Of a stretch of DNA of 64,000 nucleotides, positions 7,636 to 16,040 are shown piece after piece. Positions within the stretch are counted from its first letter, which is position 1, and each line of letters begins with the position of its first letter. Location of the stretch: assembly GCF_003339865.1 (NCBI RefSeq), contig NZ_QPKV01000003.1, forward strand, positions 1,054,001 to 1,118,000, given 5' to 3'. The notes beneath the pieces were generated by a model. That model was given only the letters and a program-made list of their open reading frames with translations, did not search any database and had not been told where the DNA came from. A program made the translations under genes and the position numbers. The DNA comes from Pedobacter chinensis. Lineage in GTDB: Bacteria > Bacteroidota > Bacteroidia > Sphingobacteriales > Sphingobacteriaceae.

Positions 7636-9516
7636 ATGAAGACCAAATTTTTTACGCTTGCATTGCTGCTGACTCTGGCGCTAAATTCAAACGCTCAAAA
7701 CAAAGCAACTGCTGCAAAACACACGTTCGCGATTGCCGATGGCAACTTTCTGCTGGATGGAAAACCGGTTCAGATACACAGTGGCGAAATGCATTATGCC
7801 CGGATCCCAAAACCATATTGGCGTCACCGCTTAAAAATGATGAAAGCCATGGGCTTAAATGCCGTAGCCACCTATGTTTTTTGGAATTATCATGAAACAT
7901 CTCCGGGCGTTTGGGATTTTAAATCGGGAAACAAAGATATTGCTGAATACATCAAGACAGCCGAAGAAGAAGGTTTATTCGTAATTCTTCGTCCAGGCCC
8001 ATACGTATGTGCAGAGTGGGAATTTGGTGGTTACCCTTGGTTTTTATCTAAAGTTCCGGGAATGGTTATCCGTGGCAATAATTCCCAATATTTATCGGCA
8101 ACCAAAGCTTATTTTACTGCACTTTATGGCCAGGTTAAAAATCTTCTGGTTAGCAACGGCGGGCCGATTATTATGGTTCAGGGAGAAAATGAGTTTGGCT
8201 CGTACGTTGCTCAACGCAAAGACATCAGCTTGGAAGATCATAAAAAATATAGTGCTGCGGTATTTCAGCAGTTGAAGGATGTTGGTTTTAACGTTCCGTT
8301 TTTCACTTCTGATGGCAGCTGGCTTTTTGAGGGTGGTGCACTGCCAGGTGCTTTGCCTACTGCCAATGGCGAAGATGATGTGGCGAAGTTGAAAGATATT
8401 GTTAATAAATTCAATGATGGCAAAGGGCCTTACATGGTTGCTGAGTTTTATCCCGGTTGGTTGGATCATTGGGCAGAACCTTTTCCGAAAGTTTCTTATA
8501 AAAGCACGGCGAAGCAAACACAAAAGTATTTAGATGGAGGAGTTTCATTTAATTATTACATGGTGCATGGCGGTACAAATTTCGGTTTTACATCTGGCGC
8601 CAATTACGATGGCAAACATGATATTCAACCAGATTTAACCAGCTACGATTATGATGCACCGATCAGTGAAGCAGGTTGGGCAACCAAAAAATACGATACT
8701 TTAAGATCAATGCTTAAAACTGCTTCAACACCTGCTGTGCCGGCTAAAAATCCAATCATTGCTATTCCAGACATTGCCTTAACCAAAGCTGTAGATTTAG
8801 AGGATCTTAAAAGTAAGATTACGCCTGTAAATGATGATAAACCGCTAACATTTGAGGAGTTAAATCAGGGGCACGGTTACGTTTGGTACAGTAAGAAATT
8901 CAATCAGCCCATTAGTGGTAAACTGGAGCTCGCCGGACTTCGGGATTATGCGATTGTATATGTGAACGGAACCAAAGTTGCTGAGTTAAACAGTTATTAT
9001 AAAAAATACGATTGTGAAATTGACATCCCATTCAATGCTACATTGGACATTATCGTTGAAAATATGGGACGTATTAATTACGGATCTAAAATCATTAACA
9101 GTACCAAGGGAATCATTTCTCCGGTAATTATAAACGGGCAAACGATAACCGGAAATTGGGATATGTATAAATTACCAATGGATGTAGTGCCAAATATTGT
9201 TGCTGGCAAAAATACAGCCATTGCAGGAAGACCTGCAGTTTACCAGGGTAGTTTTACACTTGCTAAAACTGGAGATACTTTTCTGGATATGCGTGATTTT
9301 GGCAAAGGAATTGTATTCATTAACGGGATCAATATTGGTCGATATTGGAGCGTAGGTCCTCAGCAAACTTTATATGTACCGGGCTGTTGGTTAAAAGCTG
9401 GTAAAAATGACATCGTGATATTTGAGCAGAAAAATGATGTGATGCAAAAATCAGTTAAATCACTAACCACACCAATTTTAGAAGAACTTAAGCCTGAAAA
9501 CGGTTTGCCAAAATAA
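7636..9516 (+). CDS. Secreted GH35 beta-galactosidase
   Basis: A 626-residue exported glycoside hydrolase, with signal peptide residues 1-20 (ending SNAQ). The family 35 barrel begins at FLLDGKPVQIHSGEMHY and includes ILRPGPYVCAEWEFGGYPWF. The catalytic acid/base is predicted as E186 in QGENEFGS and the nucleophile as E270 in AEFYPGWLDHW. C-terminal jelly-roll segments follow, ending with GRYWSVGPQQTLYVPG as in other GH35 enzymes. It should remove terminal beta-galactosyl residues in the periplasm or outside the cell. No sus-type partner genes are adjacent. Confidence 0.93.
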   Translation: MKTKFFTLALLLTLALNSNAQNKATAAKHTFAIADGNFLLDGKPVQIHSGEMHYARIPKPYWRHRLKMMKAMGLNAVATYVFWNYHETSPGVWDFKSGNKDIAEYIKTAEEEGLFVILRPGPYVCAEWEFGGYPWFLSKVPGMVIRGNNSQYLSATKAYFTALYGQVKNLLVSNGGPIIMVQGENEFGSYVAQRKDISLEDHKKYSAAVFQQLKDVGFNVPFFTSDGSWLFEGGALPGALPTANGEDDVAKLKDIVNKFNDGKGPYMVAEFYPGWLDHWAEPFPKVSYKSTAKQTQKYLDGGVSFNYYMVHGGTNFGFTSGANYDGKHDIQPDLTSYDYDAPISEAGWATKKYDTLRSMLKTASTPAVPAKNPIIAIPDIALTKAVDLEDLKSKITPVNDDKPLTFEELNQGHGYVWYSKKFNQPISGKLELAGLRDYAIVYVNGTKVAELNSYYKKYDCEIDIPFNATLDIIVENMGRINYGSKIINSTKGIISPVIINGQTITGNWDMYKLPMDVVPNIVAGKNTAIAGRPAVYQGSFTLAKTGDTFLDMRDFGKGIVFINGINIGRYWSVGPQQTLYVPGCWLKAGKNDIVIFEQKNDVMQKSVKSLTTPILEELKPENGLPK

Positions 9517-9527
9517 AATATTTATTT

Positions 9528-9640
9528 ATGACTTACGAAGTTTTTGGCGGGAAGGTAGGCGGGGAACTTCGTAGGTCATAAGCTATAATACAAAACTTGC
9601 GAAGTTCTGCTACGCTTTTGCCATTGAAACTTCGCAAGTT
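9528..9640. terminator. Two adjacent hairpins after the GH35 gene
   Basis: ATGACTTACGAAG pairs with CTTCGTAGGTCAT (9528-9579), and AACTTGCGAAGTT pairs with AACTTCGCAAGTT (9594-9640). A relative of the same acttacgaagtt hairpin lies between convergent genes at 27995-28044, so this is a dispersed repeat that probably also ends transcription. Confidence 0.55.
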
Positions 9641-9715
9641 GATATGACTTACGAATTTAAAATCATCAACTTTAAATAAAACAAAACTTTCTCAAAATCA
9701 AATGATTATAAATCG

Positions 9716-9723
9716 TATCTTTG
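9716..9723 (+). promoter_or_regulatory. -7 promoter element of the J/KTSC gene
   Basis: TATCTTTG matches TAnnTTTG, 68 nt before the ATG. The leader between them is GC-richer than its surroundings. Confidence 0.5.
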
Positions 9724-9790
9724 CGCCCTTGAAATCATTGGTGGGTAAAAAACTGCCCGGTTTCATGAAAATTAAAAAAGGTTAGCATAA

Positions 9791-10237
9791 ATGAAAAAAA
9801 TAGTTGATTACAGAAAGCTTTTAAACGTAGATAAAGATGCTGAGTTAAAAGAGCTTAAATCGGTGTACCGTACATTGATGAAAGATTGTCACCCGGATAA
9901 ATTCCAGCAGGAAGAAGAGAAATTAGATGCAGAAGCAAGAAGTAAAGAAATTATTGAAGCTTACCATTTCTTAGTGAGTATTGCGCCAGAAACCTGTGAG
10001 CAAAACATCGAAAGCTACACGCAAACCACCACCTTGTCAAATATTCAGGATTTTGAATACAAACAACAGGTATTGAACATTCAATTTTACGATGGTAGTG
10101 CTTATGAATATTTTGATGTGCCAAGAGCAATTTATATTAAATTAGTAAATGCAGATTCTCCAGGTCGTTTTGCCCGCAGACATATATTTAATGAATATCC
10201 TTACCGTAACGTTGCAAGGGTAGCCGAGCCTGCATAA
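9791..10237 (+). CDS. J-domain / KTSC-domain fusion protein
   Basis: A 148-residue cytoplasmic protein. Residues about 5-62 form a compact J-domain (YRKLLNV ... YRTLMKDCHPDKF ... IIEAYHFL) with the HPD motif needed to stimulate Hsp70 ATPase. Residues about 80-145 resemble a KTSC domain (FYDGSAYEYFDVP ... SPGRFARRHI ... YPYR), though the KTSC tetrapeptide itself is not seen. KTSC domains are linked to nucleic acid or lysyl-tRNA-related proteins, but their role here is unknown. It could be a small specialised DnaK co-chaperone. A terminator follows directly. Confidence 0.8.
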   Translation: MKKIVDYRKLLNVDKDAELKELKSVYRTLMKDCHPDKFQQEEEKLDAEARSKEIIEAYHFLVSIAPETCEQNIESYTQTTTLSNIQDFEYKQQVLNIQFYDGSAYEYFDVPRAIYIKLVNADSPGRFARRHIFNEYPYRNVARVAEPA

Positions 10238-10260
10238 AGGATTCAAAAATATTTTAGAGA

Positions 10261-10288
10261 AAGACTTGCTTTAGGGCAGGTCTTTTTT
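10261..10288 (+). terminator. Rho-independent terminator of the J/KTSC gene
   Basis: AGACTTGC...GCAGGTCT stem (one wobble pair) with a short loop, followed by six T. Confidence 0.8.
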
Positions 10289-10295
10289 GGTTATG

Positions 10296-11423
10296 CGTTC
10301 CTGCGATTCAGGTCCTGAAACAAACGGCGCAGCCCTCTTGAATACCAATAAAAACTTAAAAACAAATGAAAAATTCAGGAAGGCGACCGTTCAGGTATAG
10401 TGTTTTAAACGCCTCGCCAAGCCATCACGTCATGCTGAACTTGTTTTACAAGTGTAAATATTAATTTTAAAGGTCTTGTAGCTACTTCGTGGTCAGCATC
10501 TTTCCTGCTATGCGTTCATGTCATTAAGGTTCTGAAACAAACGGCGCAGCCCTCTTGAATACCAATAAAAACTTAAAAACAAATGAAAAATTCAGAATGA
10601 CGACCGTTCATGTATGGTGTGTTAAGCGTAATGCCTAACCATCTCGTCATGCTAAATTTATTTCAGCATCTTTCCTGCTATGTTTTCATGCGATTCAGGT
10701 CCTGAAACAAGTTCAGGAAGGCGACCGTTCATGTATGGTTTTAGGCAGTATGCCTAGCCATCTCGTCATGCTGAATTTATTTCAGCATCTTTCCTGCTAG
10801 GCGTTCATGCCATTAAGGTTCTGAAACAAGTTCAGCATGACGATCGTTCATGTATGGTGTTTTAAGCGCCTCGCCTAGCCACCACGTCATGCTGACCTGT
10901 AGCGAAGCGGAAAGCTACGAAGTAAATTTATTTTACAAATGGAGTTAGTGTTTTCAATGGTCTTGTAGCTACTTCGTGGTCAGCATCTTTCTGGCGATGC
11001 GTTCCTGCGATTAAGGTCCTGAAACAAGTTCAGGATGACGATCGTTTGTGTATGGTGTGTTAAGCGCTTGGCCTGGCCATCACGTCATGCTGAATTTATC
11101 TCAGCATCTTTCCTGTGATGTGTTCATGCGATTCAGGTCCTGAAACAAACGGTGCAGCCCTCTTGAATACCAATAAAAACTTAAAAACAAATGAAAAATT
11201 CAGCATGACGATCGTTCATGTATGGTGTTTTAAGCGCCTCGCTAAGCCACCACGTCATGCTGAATTTATCTCAGCATCTTTCCAGCTAGGCGTTCATGCC
11301 ATTAAGGTCCTGAAACAAACGGCGCAGCCCTCTTGAATACCAATAAAAACTTAAAAACAAATGAAAAATTCAGAATGACGATCGTTCATGTATGGTGTGT
11401 TAACATAATGCTTAACCACCCCT
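10296..11423. repeat. 1.1-kb block of modular hairpin repeats
   Basis: Non-coding DNA built from recurring modules: (A) cgtcatgctgaatttatttcagcatctt, a hairpin; (B) ggtcctgaaacaagttcagg followed by atgacg, a hairpin; (C) a longer arm with agctacgaag and tgtagctacttcg; plus spacers such as cgttcatgtatggtgtttta. In some B modules the loop is enlarged by a conserved insert of about 51 nt containing cggcgcagccctcttgaata (near 10322, 10539, 11148 and 11320). The same modules recur at 23213-24018, 40655-40840 (reverse orientation) and 60143-60275. Open frames here are not genes. Confidence 0.85.
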
Positions 11424-11424
11424 T

Positions 11425-11919
11425 CTAGTTATTCAACATCGGTTTAAAACGATTATCCTTATTTCTCAAATCTAAGCCACCTTCATAAACAGACTTTAAA
11501 TTGATCAAATAAAAACTCCAGCCATTGTGACAACCCAATCGAATGTTTCTTTTAGCTTTTTCATCTGTTGGGATATTTTTTTGAGTCAGCTCTACAATGA
11601 CGTAATCAAATTCTTCTATTAAGTTAATGTCAATCAAACAGGCTCCTGCAAAAGTGAATTGAAAAAAGTCTTTACCATTTGCTTCCATTATTTTTCCATA
11701 CTCAATCTCATCATACAAATACCAGCTCCACTTATACTGATCGCCCTGGAGTACATTTTGAGTTTTGTTCAACAATACTTTATTCTCGTCAGAAAATTCA
11801 GCATCACTTAGAAACCACCTTTCAATTTCACTTGCCTGAGTCCAGGCATTGTAAATATCTTCCAGTTTTGCTTTAATTGCAATTTTTAAAGTGAACCTTG
11901 TCCAGTCGAAATTTTCCAT
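11425..11919 (-). CDS. START-like (SRPBCC/AHSA1) domain protein
   Basis: A 164-residue cytoplasmic protein with the helix-grip pattern of the SRPBCC/AHSA1 fold: IKAKLEDIYNAWTQASEIERWFL at the start and GWSFYLINLKSVYEGGLDLR at the end. Such proteins bind hydrophobic ligands or act as Hsp90 co-chaperone relatives; the ligand is unknown here. It lies 10 nt downstream of the lactonase gene on the same strand, so the two probably share a transcript. Confidence 0.8.
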   Translation of the reverse strand: MENFDWTRFTLKIAIKAKLEDIYNAWTQASEIERWFLSDAEFSDENKVLLNKTQNVLQGDQYKWSWYLYDEIEYGKIMEANGKDFFQFTFAGACLIDINLIEEFDYVIVELTQKNIPTDEKAKRNIRLGCHNGWSFYLINLKSVYEGGLDLRNKDNRFKPMLNN

Positions 11920-11929
11920 TTGGTTTTTA

Positions 11930-13039
11930 TTAATTAAACACTAAACAAACCGGGGCGCCAACCTCAATTCTTTTTCCGCTGTCAGTAAGTTTCCCCGTAA
12001 TTTTATTCCTGTTGAAAATTACCACCTCATTAGTATATTGATGGGCAATCAACAAATGTTTTCCACTTGGATCAATGGTGAAATTTCTTGGCCCTTTGCC
12101 TAAGGTGCTTACCGTTTCAATAAAATTCAGTTTTCCTGTTGGTTGAATGGAAAATACAGAAATACTGTTAGCGTCGCCACGATTAGTTTGATAAAGGAAT
12201 TTTCCATCAGCTGAAACGTGAATATCTGCGCCATCAATTTTACCATTGAAATCTTTTGGCGTAGTGCCAATTTCCTGAATTTTGGTTAAGTTTCCATTGG
12301 AATAGCTAAACGCAGTAATACTTCCGTTAAATTCATGTGCCAGATAAGCGAATTTACCACCCGGACTGAAAGTGATGTGTCTTGGGCCAGTTCCTGCGTT
12401 TGTTTTAATTACACTTTTATGGGTTAAAGTGTTATCTTTTCCTGCTGGATTATAGTTGTAAATATAGATTTGGTCTTCTCCAAGATCATTAACAATTAAA
12501 TATTTATGATCGGGTGTGAATTTTACCATGTGAACATGAGCACTTTCTTGCCTGCCTTTAGGATCAATACTTTTCCCGGTATGCCTGATTACTTGAGTTG
12601 CTTCTGTTAAAGAGCCATCAGCCTGGCGGGAAAATACGGCCAAACTTCCGCCACTATAATTTGCAACCATAACATTTTTTTCATCGACAGTGATATAACA
12701 AGGTTCTGCACCATGGCTATCAACTTTATTTAAAAAAGTTAATACGCCTGTTTTGGCATCGTACTTAAAAGCGCTAACCGTACTGGTATTTCCCGTTTCA
12801 TTTACTGCATAAACAAATTTCTGATCAGGAGCAATGGCTAAATAACTAGGGTTGGCAACGCCTTTAGCTATGCTTTTCAAATTAATTTCAGCAGTTTCGC
12901 TGTTGAAATTGTAGGTATAAATTCCTTCACTTTTCCCTGGTGCAGTATAAGTTCCAATTAATAAATTGTAATTGGTTTTTTGTGCAAACGCAGTTGTAGA
13001 TATTAACGACATTAAAGCTATAACGATATTTGTTTTCAT
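11930..13039 (-). CDS. Exported lactonase-family beta-propeller
   Basis: A 369-residue protein with signal peptide residues 1-19 (ending AFAQ), then a seven-bladed propeller of the 6-phosphogluconolactonase (Pgl/YbhE) family: LLIGTYT, PSYLAIAPDQKFVYAVNE, HVHMVKFTPDHKYL, GPRHITFSPGGKFAYL and GPRNFTIDPSGKHLLIA mark successive blades. Because it is exported, action on phosphorylated sugars in the cytoplasm is unlikely; a periplasmic lactone hydrolase is the best guess. It heads a two-gene unit with the START-like protein. Confidence 0.85.
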   Translation of the reverse strand: MKTNIVIALMSLISTTAFAQKTNYNLLIGTYTAPGKSEGIYTYNFNSETAEINLKSIAKGVANPSYLAIAPDQKFVYAVNETGNTSTVSAFKYDAKTGVLTFLNKVDSHGAEPCYITVDEKNVMVANYSGGSLAVFSRQADGSLTEATQVIRHTGKSIDPKGRQESAHVHMVKFTPDHKYLIVNDLGEDQIYIYNYNPAGKDNTLTHKSVIKTNAGTGPRHITFSPGGKFAYLAHEFNGSITAFSYSNGNLTKIQEIGTTPKDFNGKIDGADIHVSADGKFLYQTNRGDANSISVFSIQPTGKLNFIETVSTLGKGPRNFTIDPSGKHLLIAHQYTNEVVIFNRNKITGKLTDSGKRIEVGAPVCLVFN

Positions 13040-13249
13040 CTGTTTAAATTATTAATGTTTTGTTTATTGTTTTCAATGGTATTAATAAGCTCGTAAACCC
13101 GGGTTAAACAAATATGGGAAAAATGTTTTAGCATTCCTTTATCGTCTTCGTTTGTAATGATGATGTATGGGAACGACGATTGTATCGTTATGATGTTACC
13201 TGGATTTAAATCGACTTCAGTTTACTTATTCCCGACATTTCATTCGGCA

Positions 13250-13276
13250 TAAAAAAGGCAACCTTACGATTGCCTT
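13250..13276 (-). terminator. Terminator of the pseudouridine synthase gene
   Basis: On the minus strand AAGGCAA-tcgtaagg-TTGCCTT is followed by a T-run, 6 nt after the stop codon region. Confidence 0.8.
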
Positions 13277-13281
13277 AAATA

Positions 13282-14754
13282 TTATTTGATTAAATGTTTG
13301 ATCTGGATTAACTCATGATCTTCAAGATAACGCCATCTTCCGCGGGGCAAATCTTTCTTGGTTAAGTTACCATAAACCACACGATCTAATTTTTCTACGT
13401 TATAACCTAAATGCTCGAATATACGACGAACAATTCTGTTTTTACCACTGTGAATTTGAATGCCGATTTCCTTTTTGGTTCCACCTGTAACATAAGAAAT
13501 GTTATCAGGTTTTATTATCCCATCCTCAAGCTCTAAACCGAAAGCAATTTTATTTAAATCACCTTGAGATAAAGCTTTATCCAATTCTACATTGTAAATT
13601 TTGGTAATGCCGTTTCTTGGGTGTGATAATTTATCAGCCAGGTCGCCATCGTTGGTCATCAACAATAAACCCGTGGTGTTTCGATCTAAGCGACCAACCG
13701 GATAAATACGTTCGCGGCTCGCTTTATCAACCAATTGCATCACAGTACGGCGTTCCTGTGGATCATCAGTTGTAGTGATATAATCTTTTGGTTTATTTAA
13801 TAAAACGTAAACTTTTTTCTCACGTTTAAGTAATTCGCCGTTATAGCGAACCAAATCTTTTGCCGGGTCAACTTTGTGACCAAGTTCAGTAATTGCTTCA
13901 CCATTTACGGTAATAATACCTGCAGTAATTAACTCATCTGCTTTGCGGCGTGAACAAATTCCTGCATTTGAAATATATCTGTTTAGGCGAATTAAGCCTT
14001 TATCTTCATTGGTTTTATGGGCAGGAGCAATAACAGTTCTTTCCTGGCGGTTGAACTCTGTGTCTCTTGATCTTGCCTCCTCACGTTTTCTAAACGGACG
14101 AGTATCGCCTTCTCTTGCTTCCCTTGGTTTTACATCTCTTGAACTTCCGGCGCTAGGTTTAAACCCATCAGATTTTCCTCTTGATTTGAAATCTTTGTAA
14201 CCACCTTCTCTAGGCTTGAAATCCCTGTCTCCGCCTCTCGATTTGAAGTCGCGGTCGCCAGTTCTCGGTTTAAAATCTCTCGAATCTCCATCCTTAGATT
14301 TGAAGTCACGTTCTCCTGTTCTGGGTTTATAATCTCTTGCTCCACCATCTCTTGATTTAAAATCTCTATCTCCTGTTCTAGGCTTGTAGTCTCTTGAACC
14401 GCCTTCTCTTGATTTAAAGCCACGGTCTTCTGATCTCGCGCCGGAATCTTTTGATTTGAATTCACGGTCGCCGAACTTGAAGCTTTTTGATTCCCCGTCT
14501 TTCGATTTAAAATCACGATCTCCCGTTCTTGGCTTGAAATCTCTTTTGTCTCCGAAAGATTTTGATTTGAAATCTTTACTGTCTGAACTTCTAGGTCTGA
14601 AGTTGTCTTTTGAATCGGATGATTTTTTGAATTTGCTGTCTCTCTCGTCTGATCTTTTTCTATCAGATCCGGCATCATTGCTTCTGCCTTCTGTTCTCCG
14701 GTTGCCCGGTTTGGACTTGTCATCCCGACTGTTCCTACTGTTTTTATTTATCAT
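13282..14754 (-). CDS. Pseudouridine synthase (RsuA/RluB family) with repetitive tail
   Basis: A 490-residue enzyme. Residues about 1-240 are a very polar, low-complexity region of tandem 13-15-residue repeats (units like RDFKSKDGGSRDYKPRTGD). An S4 RNA-binding domain follows (IRLNRYISNAGICSRRKADELI) and then the synthase domain, with the catalytic Asp in GRLDRNTTGLLL and the conserved GKNRIVRRIFEHLGY. The family converts U to pseudouridine in rRNA; RluB-type action on 23S rRNA is likely but RsuA/RluE specificity cannot be excluded. The basic tail probably binds RNA. A minus-strand TAAATTTG lies upstream. Confidence 0.88.
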   Translation of the reverse strand: MINKNSRNSRDDKSKPGNRRTEGRSNDAGSDRKRSDERDSKFKKSSDSKDNFRPRSSDSKDFKSKSFGDKRDFKPRTGDRDFKSKDGESKSFKFGDREFKSKDSGARSEDRGFKSREGGSRDYKPRTGDRDFKSRDGGARDYKPRTGERDFKSKDGDSRDFKPRTGDRDFKSRGGDRDFKPREGGYKDFKSRGKSDGFKPSAGSSRDVKPREAREGDTRPFRKREEARSRDTEFNRQERTVIAPAHKTNEDKGLIRLNRYISNAGICSRRKADELITAGIITVNGEAITELGHKVDPAKDLVRYNGELLKREKKVYVLLNKPKDYITTTDDPQERRTVMQLVDKASRERIYPVGRLDRNTTGLLLMTNDGDLADKLSHPRNGITKIYNVELDKALSQGDLNKIAFGLELEDGIIKPDNISYVTGGTKKEIGIQIHSGKNRIVRRIFEHLGYNVEKLDRVVYGNLTKKDLPRGRWRYLEDHELIQIKHLIK

Positions 14755-14788
14755 GATACGCTTTTAACCACATCAAAAATGCGGGCTG

Positions 14789-14796
14789 CAAATTTA
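14789..14796 (-). promoter_or_regulatory. -7 promoter element of the pseudouridine synthase gene
   Basis: The minus strand reads TAAATTTG, 35 nt before the ATG. Confidence 0.45.
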
Positions 14797-14947
14797 TGAA
14801 AAATTGATGAATATTACAATTCTTGGAGGGCGAAAATTTTAATCAAAAAATAGCCTCTAAAATAGGAAAAACCACTCGAAAAACAAAATTTAAAATCCAC
14901 GTTTAAAGCACTTTACGGGCTGGTTTTTCGAGTTTATTTTGTAACTA

Positions 14948-14979
14948 TTTGATAATGTGCTTATTATTTTTTAGCTTTG
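14948..14979 (+). promoter_or_regulatory. Promoter of the lytic transglycosylase gene
   Basis: TTTG (14948-14951), a 20-nt spacer and TAGCTTTG (14972-14979) form a complete Bacteroidota promoter. Its position rules out a start at 14977 and supports the ATG at 15019. Confidence 0.75.
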
Positions 14980-15018
14980 CCGACGTTTTTATATAAGTTC
15001 ACCAAAAAAAGGAGGAAG

Positions 15019-15801
15019 ATGTTAAAGAAACACATCGTACCATTTTCGGTAGTGGCAACACTATTTATCTTGGCAAAAGTGTTCACTTACCAAATGCCCT
15101 TAGCACAAAAAAGTCTTTCAAAAGAAGCAGAATTAAACACTACAATAACATTAGCTGATCGCTCAAAAGTTGAAGAGGTAGAGAAACCTCAATCTTTAAT
15201 GGCTCAGTTAAATTTCGCGGATGAAACCTTGCCATTGGGCGATAAAAAGGTAGAAAGAAAAATGAAAAAAATTCTTGCCGCACACACTTACAAGAACACA
15301 CAAACAAATCTTTTGCACCAAAAAGCAGCAAAATGGTTTCCGGTAATCGAACCCATTCTTGAAGCTTATGGAATTCCGAACGATTTCAAGTATTTAGCTT
15401 TAGTTGAATCTGGAACAGTTGAAGGAGTTTCCCCAAAAGGTGCAGCGGGAATTTGGCAATTTATGCCAGGTACGGCTCGTACTTATGGCTTAAAGGTAAA
15501 CGGCAAAGTTGATGAGCGTTATAATTTGCGCAAATCTACTATCGCAGCCTGCAAATACATTAAAGAAATGTATGGAAGCTTAGAAAGCTGGACCTTGGTT
15601 GCCGCTGCTTACAATGTTGGCGATGGCCGCTTGCGTAAACAGATCAATAATCAAAATCAAGACAATTACTACAAAATGAAGCTGAACCGCGAAACCGGTG
15701 GCTATGTTTATAAGGTAATTTCCATGAAACAGATTATGGAGCATCCTAAACGTTACGGATACGAAAAACCGAGAGTATTATTGGCGTATAACGCTGATTA
15801 A
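15019..15801 (+). CDS. Lytic transglycosylase (SLT domain, MltD-like)
   Basis: A 260-residue protein started at the ATG preceded by GGAGGA, a strong ribosome-binding site. The longer frame would begin inside the promoter. An N-terminal hydrophobic segment (IVPFSVVATLFILAKVF) anchors or exports it. The SLT domain has the catalytic Glu in LALVESG (first E of the ES pair), then GAAGIWQFMPGTARTYGL and AAAYNVGDGRLRK. It cleaves peptidoglycan between MurNAc and GlcNAc, forming anhydro-muropeptides. LysM repeats of classical MltD are absent. A strong terminator follows. Confidence 0.9.
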   Translation: MLKKHIVPFSVVATLFILAKVFTYQMPLAQKSLSKEAELNTTITLADRSKVEEVEKPQSLMAQLNFADETLPLGDKKVERKMKKILAAHTYKNTQTNLLHQKAAKWFPVIEPILEAYGIPNDFKYLALVESGTVEGVSPKGAAGIWQFMPGTARTYGLKVNGKVDERYNLRKSTIAACKYIKEMYGSLESWTLVAAAYNVGDGRLRKQINNQNQDNYYKMKLNRETGGYVYKVISMKQIMEHPKRYGYEKPRVLLAYNAD

Positions 15802-15833
15802 TAAATTAAGATAAAGACAAGGCATTTGGTAAG

Positions 15834-15863
15834 GCGTTCCGGGTAAACCGGAACGCTTTTTTT
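15834..15863 (+). terminator. Rho-independent terminator of the transglycosylase gene
   Basis: Perfect 9-bp stem GCGTTCCGG / CCGGAACGC with loop GTAAA, then seven T. Confidence 0.92.
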
Positions 15864-15877
15864 GTGAAAGTTGTAGC

Positions 15878-15896
15878 CCCGCAGATTCGCAGATTT
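15878..15896 (+). repeat. Solo CCGCAGATTCGCAGATT motif
   Basis: Same sequence type as the inverted repeats that flank the GxxExxY gene at 5397 and 5850, here without a gene beside it. Confidence 0.5.
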
Positions 15897-16040
15897 TATT
15901 GTTTCCCTTCGGGATGATTTCACGGATGGTTTGATTACACCGATATAGGGTTGTATTTAGCTTTTGGTTTTTCTCCTTTGATTTTTTAAGCTTTGGTCTT
16001 TCTTCTTTAGTCTTTCAAACCAAATTCCTTTCTTTGCAAT

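Noticed and set aside
11115-11336. 73-residue plus-strand frame
   Set aside because: It is made of dispersed repeat modules that are non-coding at the other loci.
14130-14723. 197-residue minus-strand frame
   Set aside because: It is a shifted reading of the repetitive N-terminal tail of the pseudouridine synthase; repeats keep alternate frames open.
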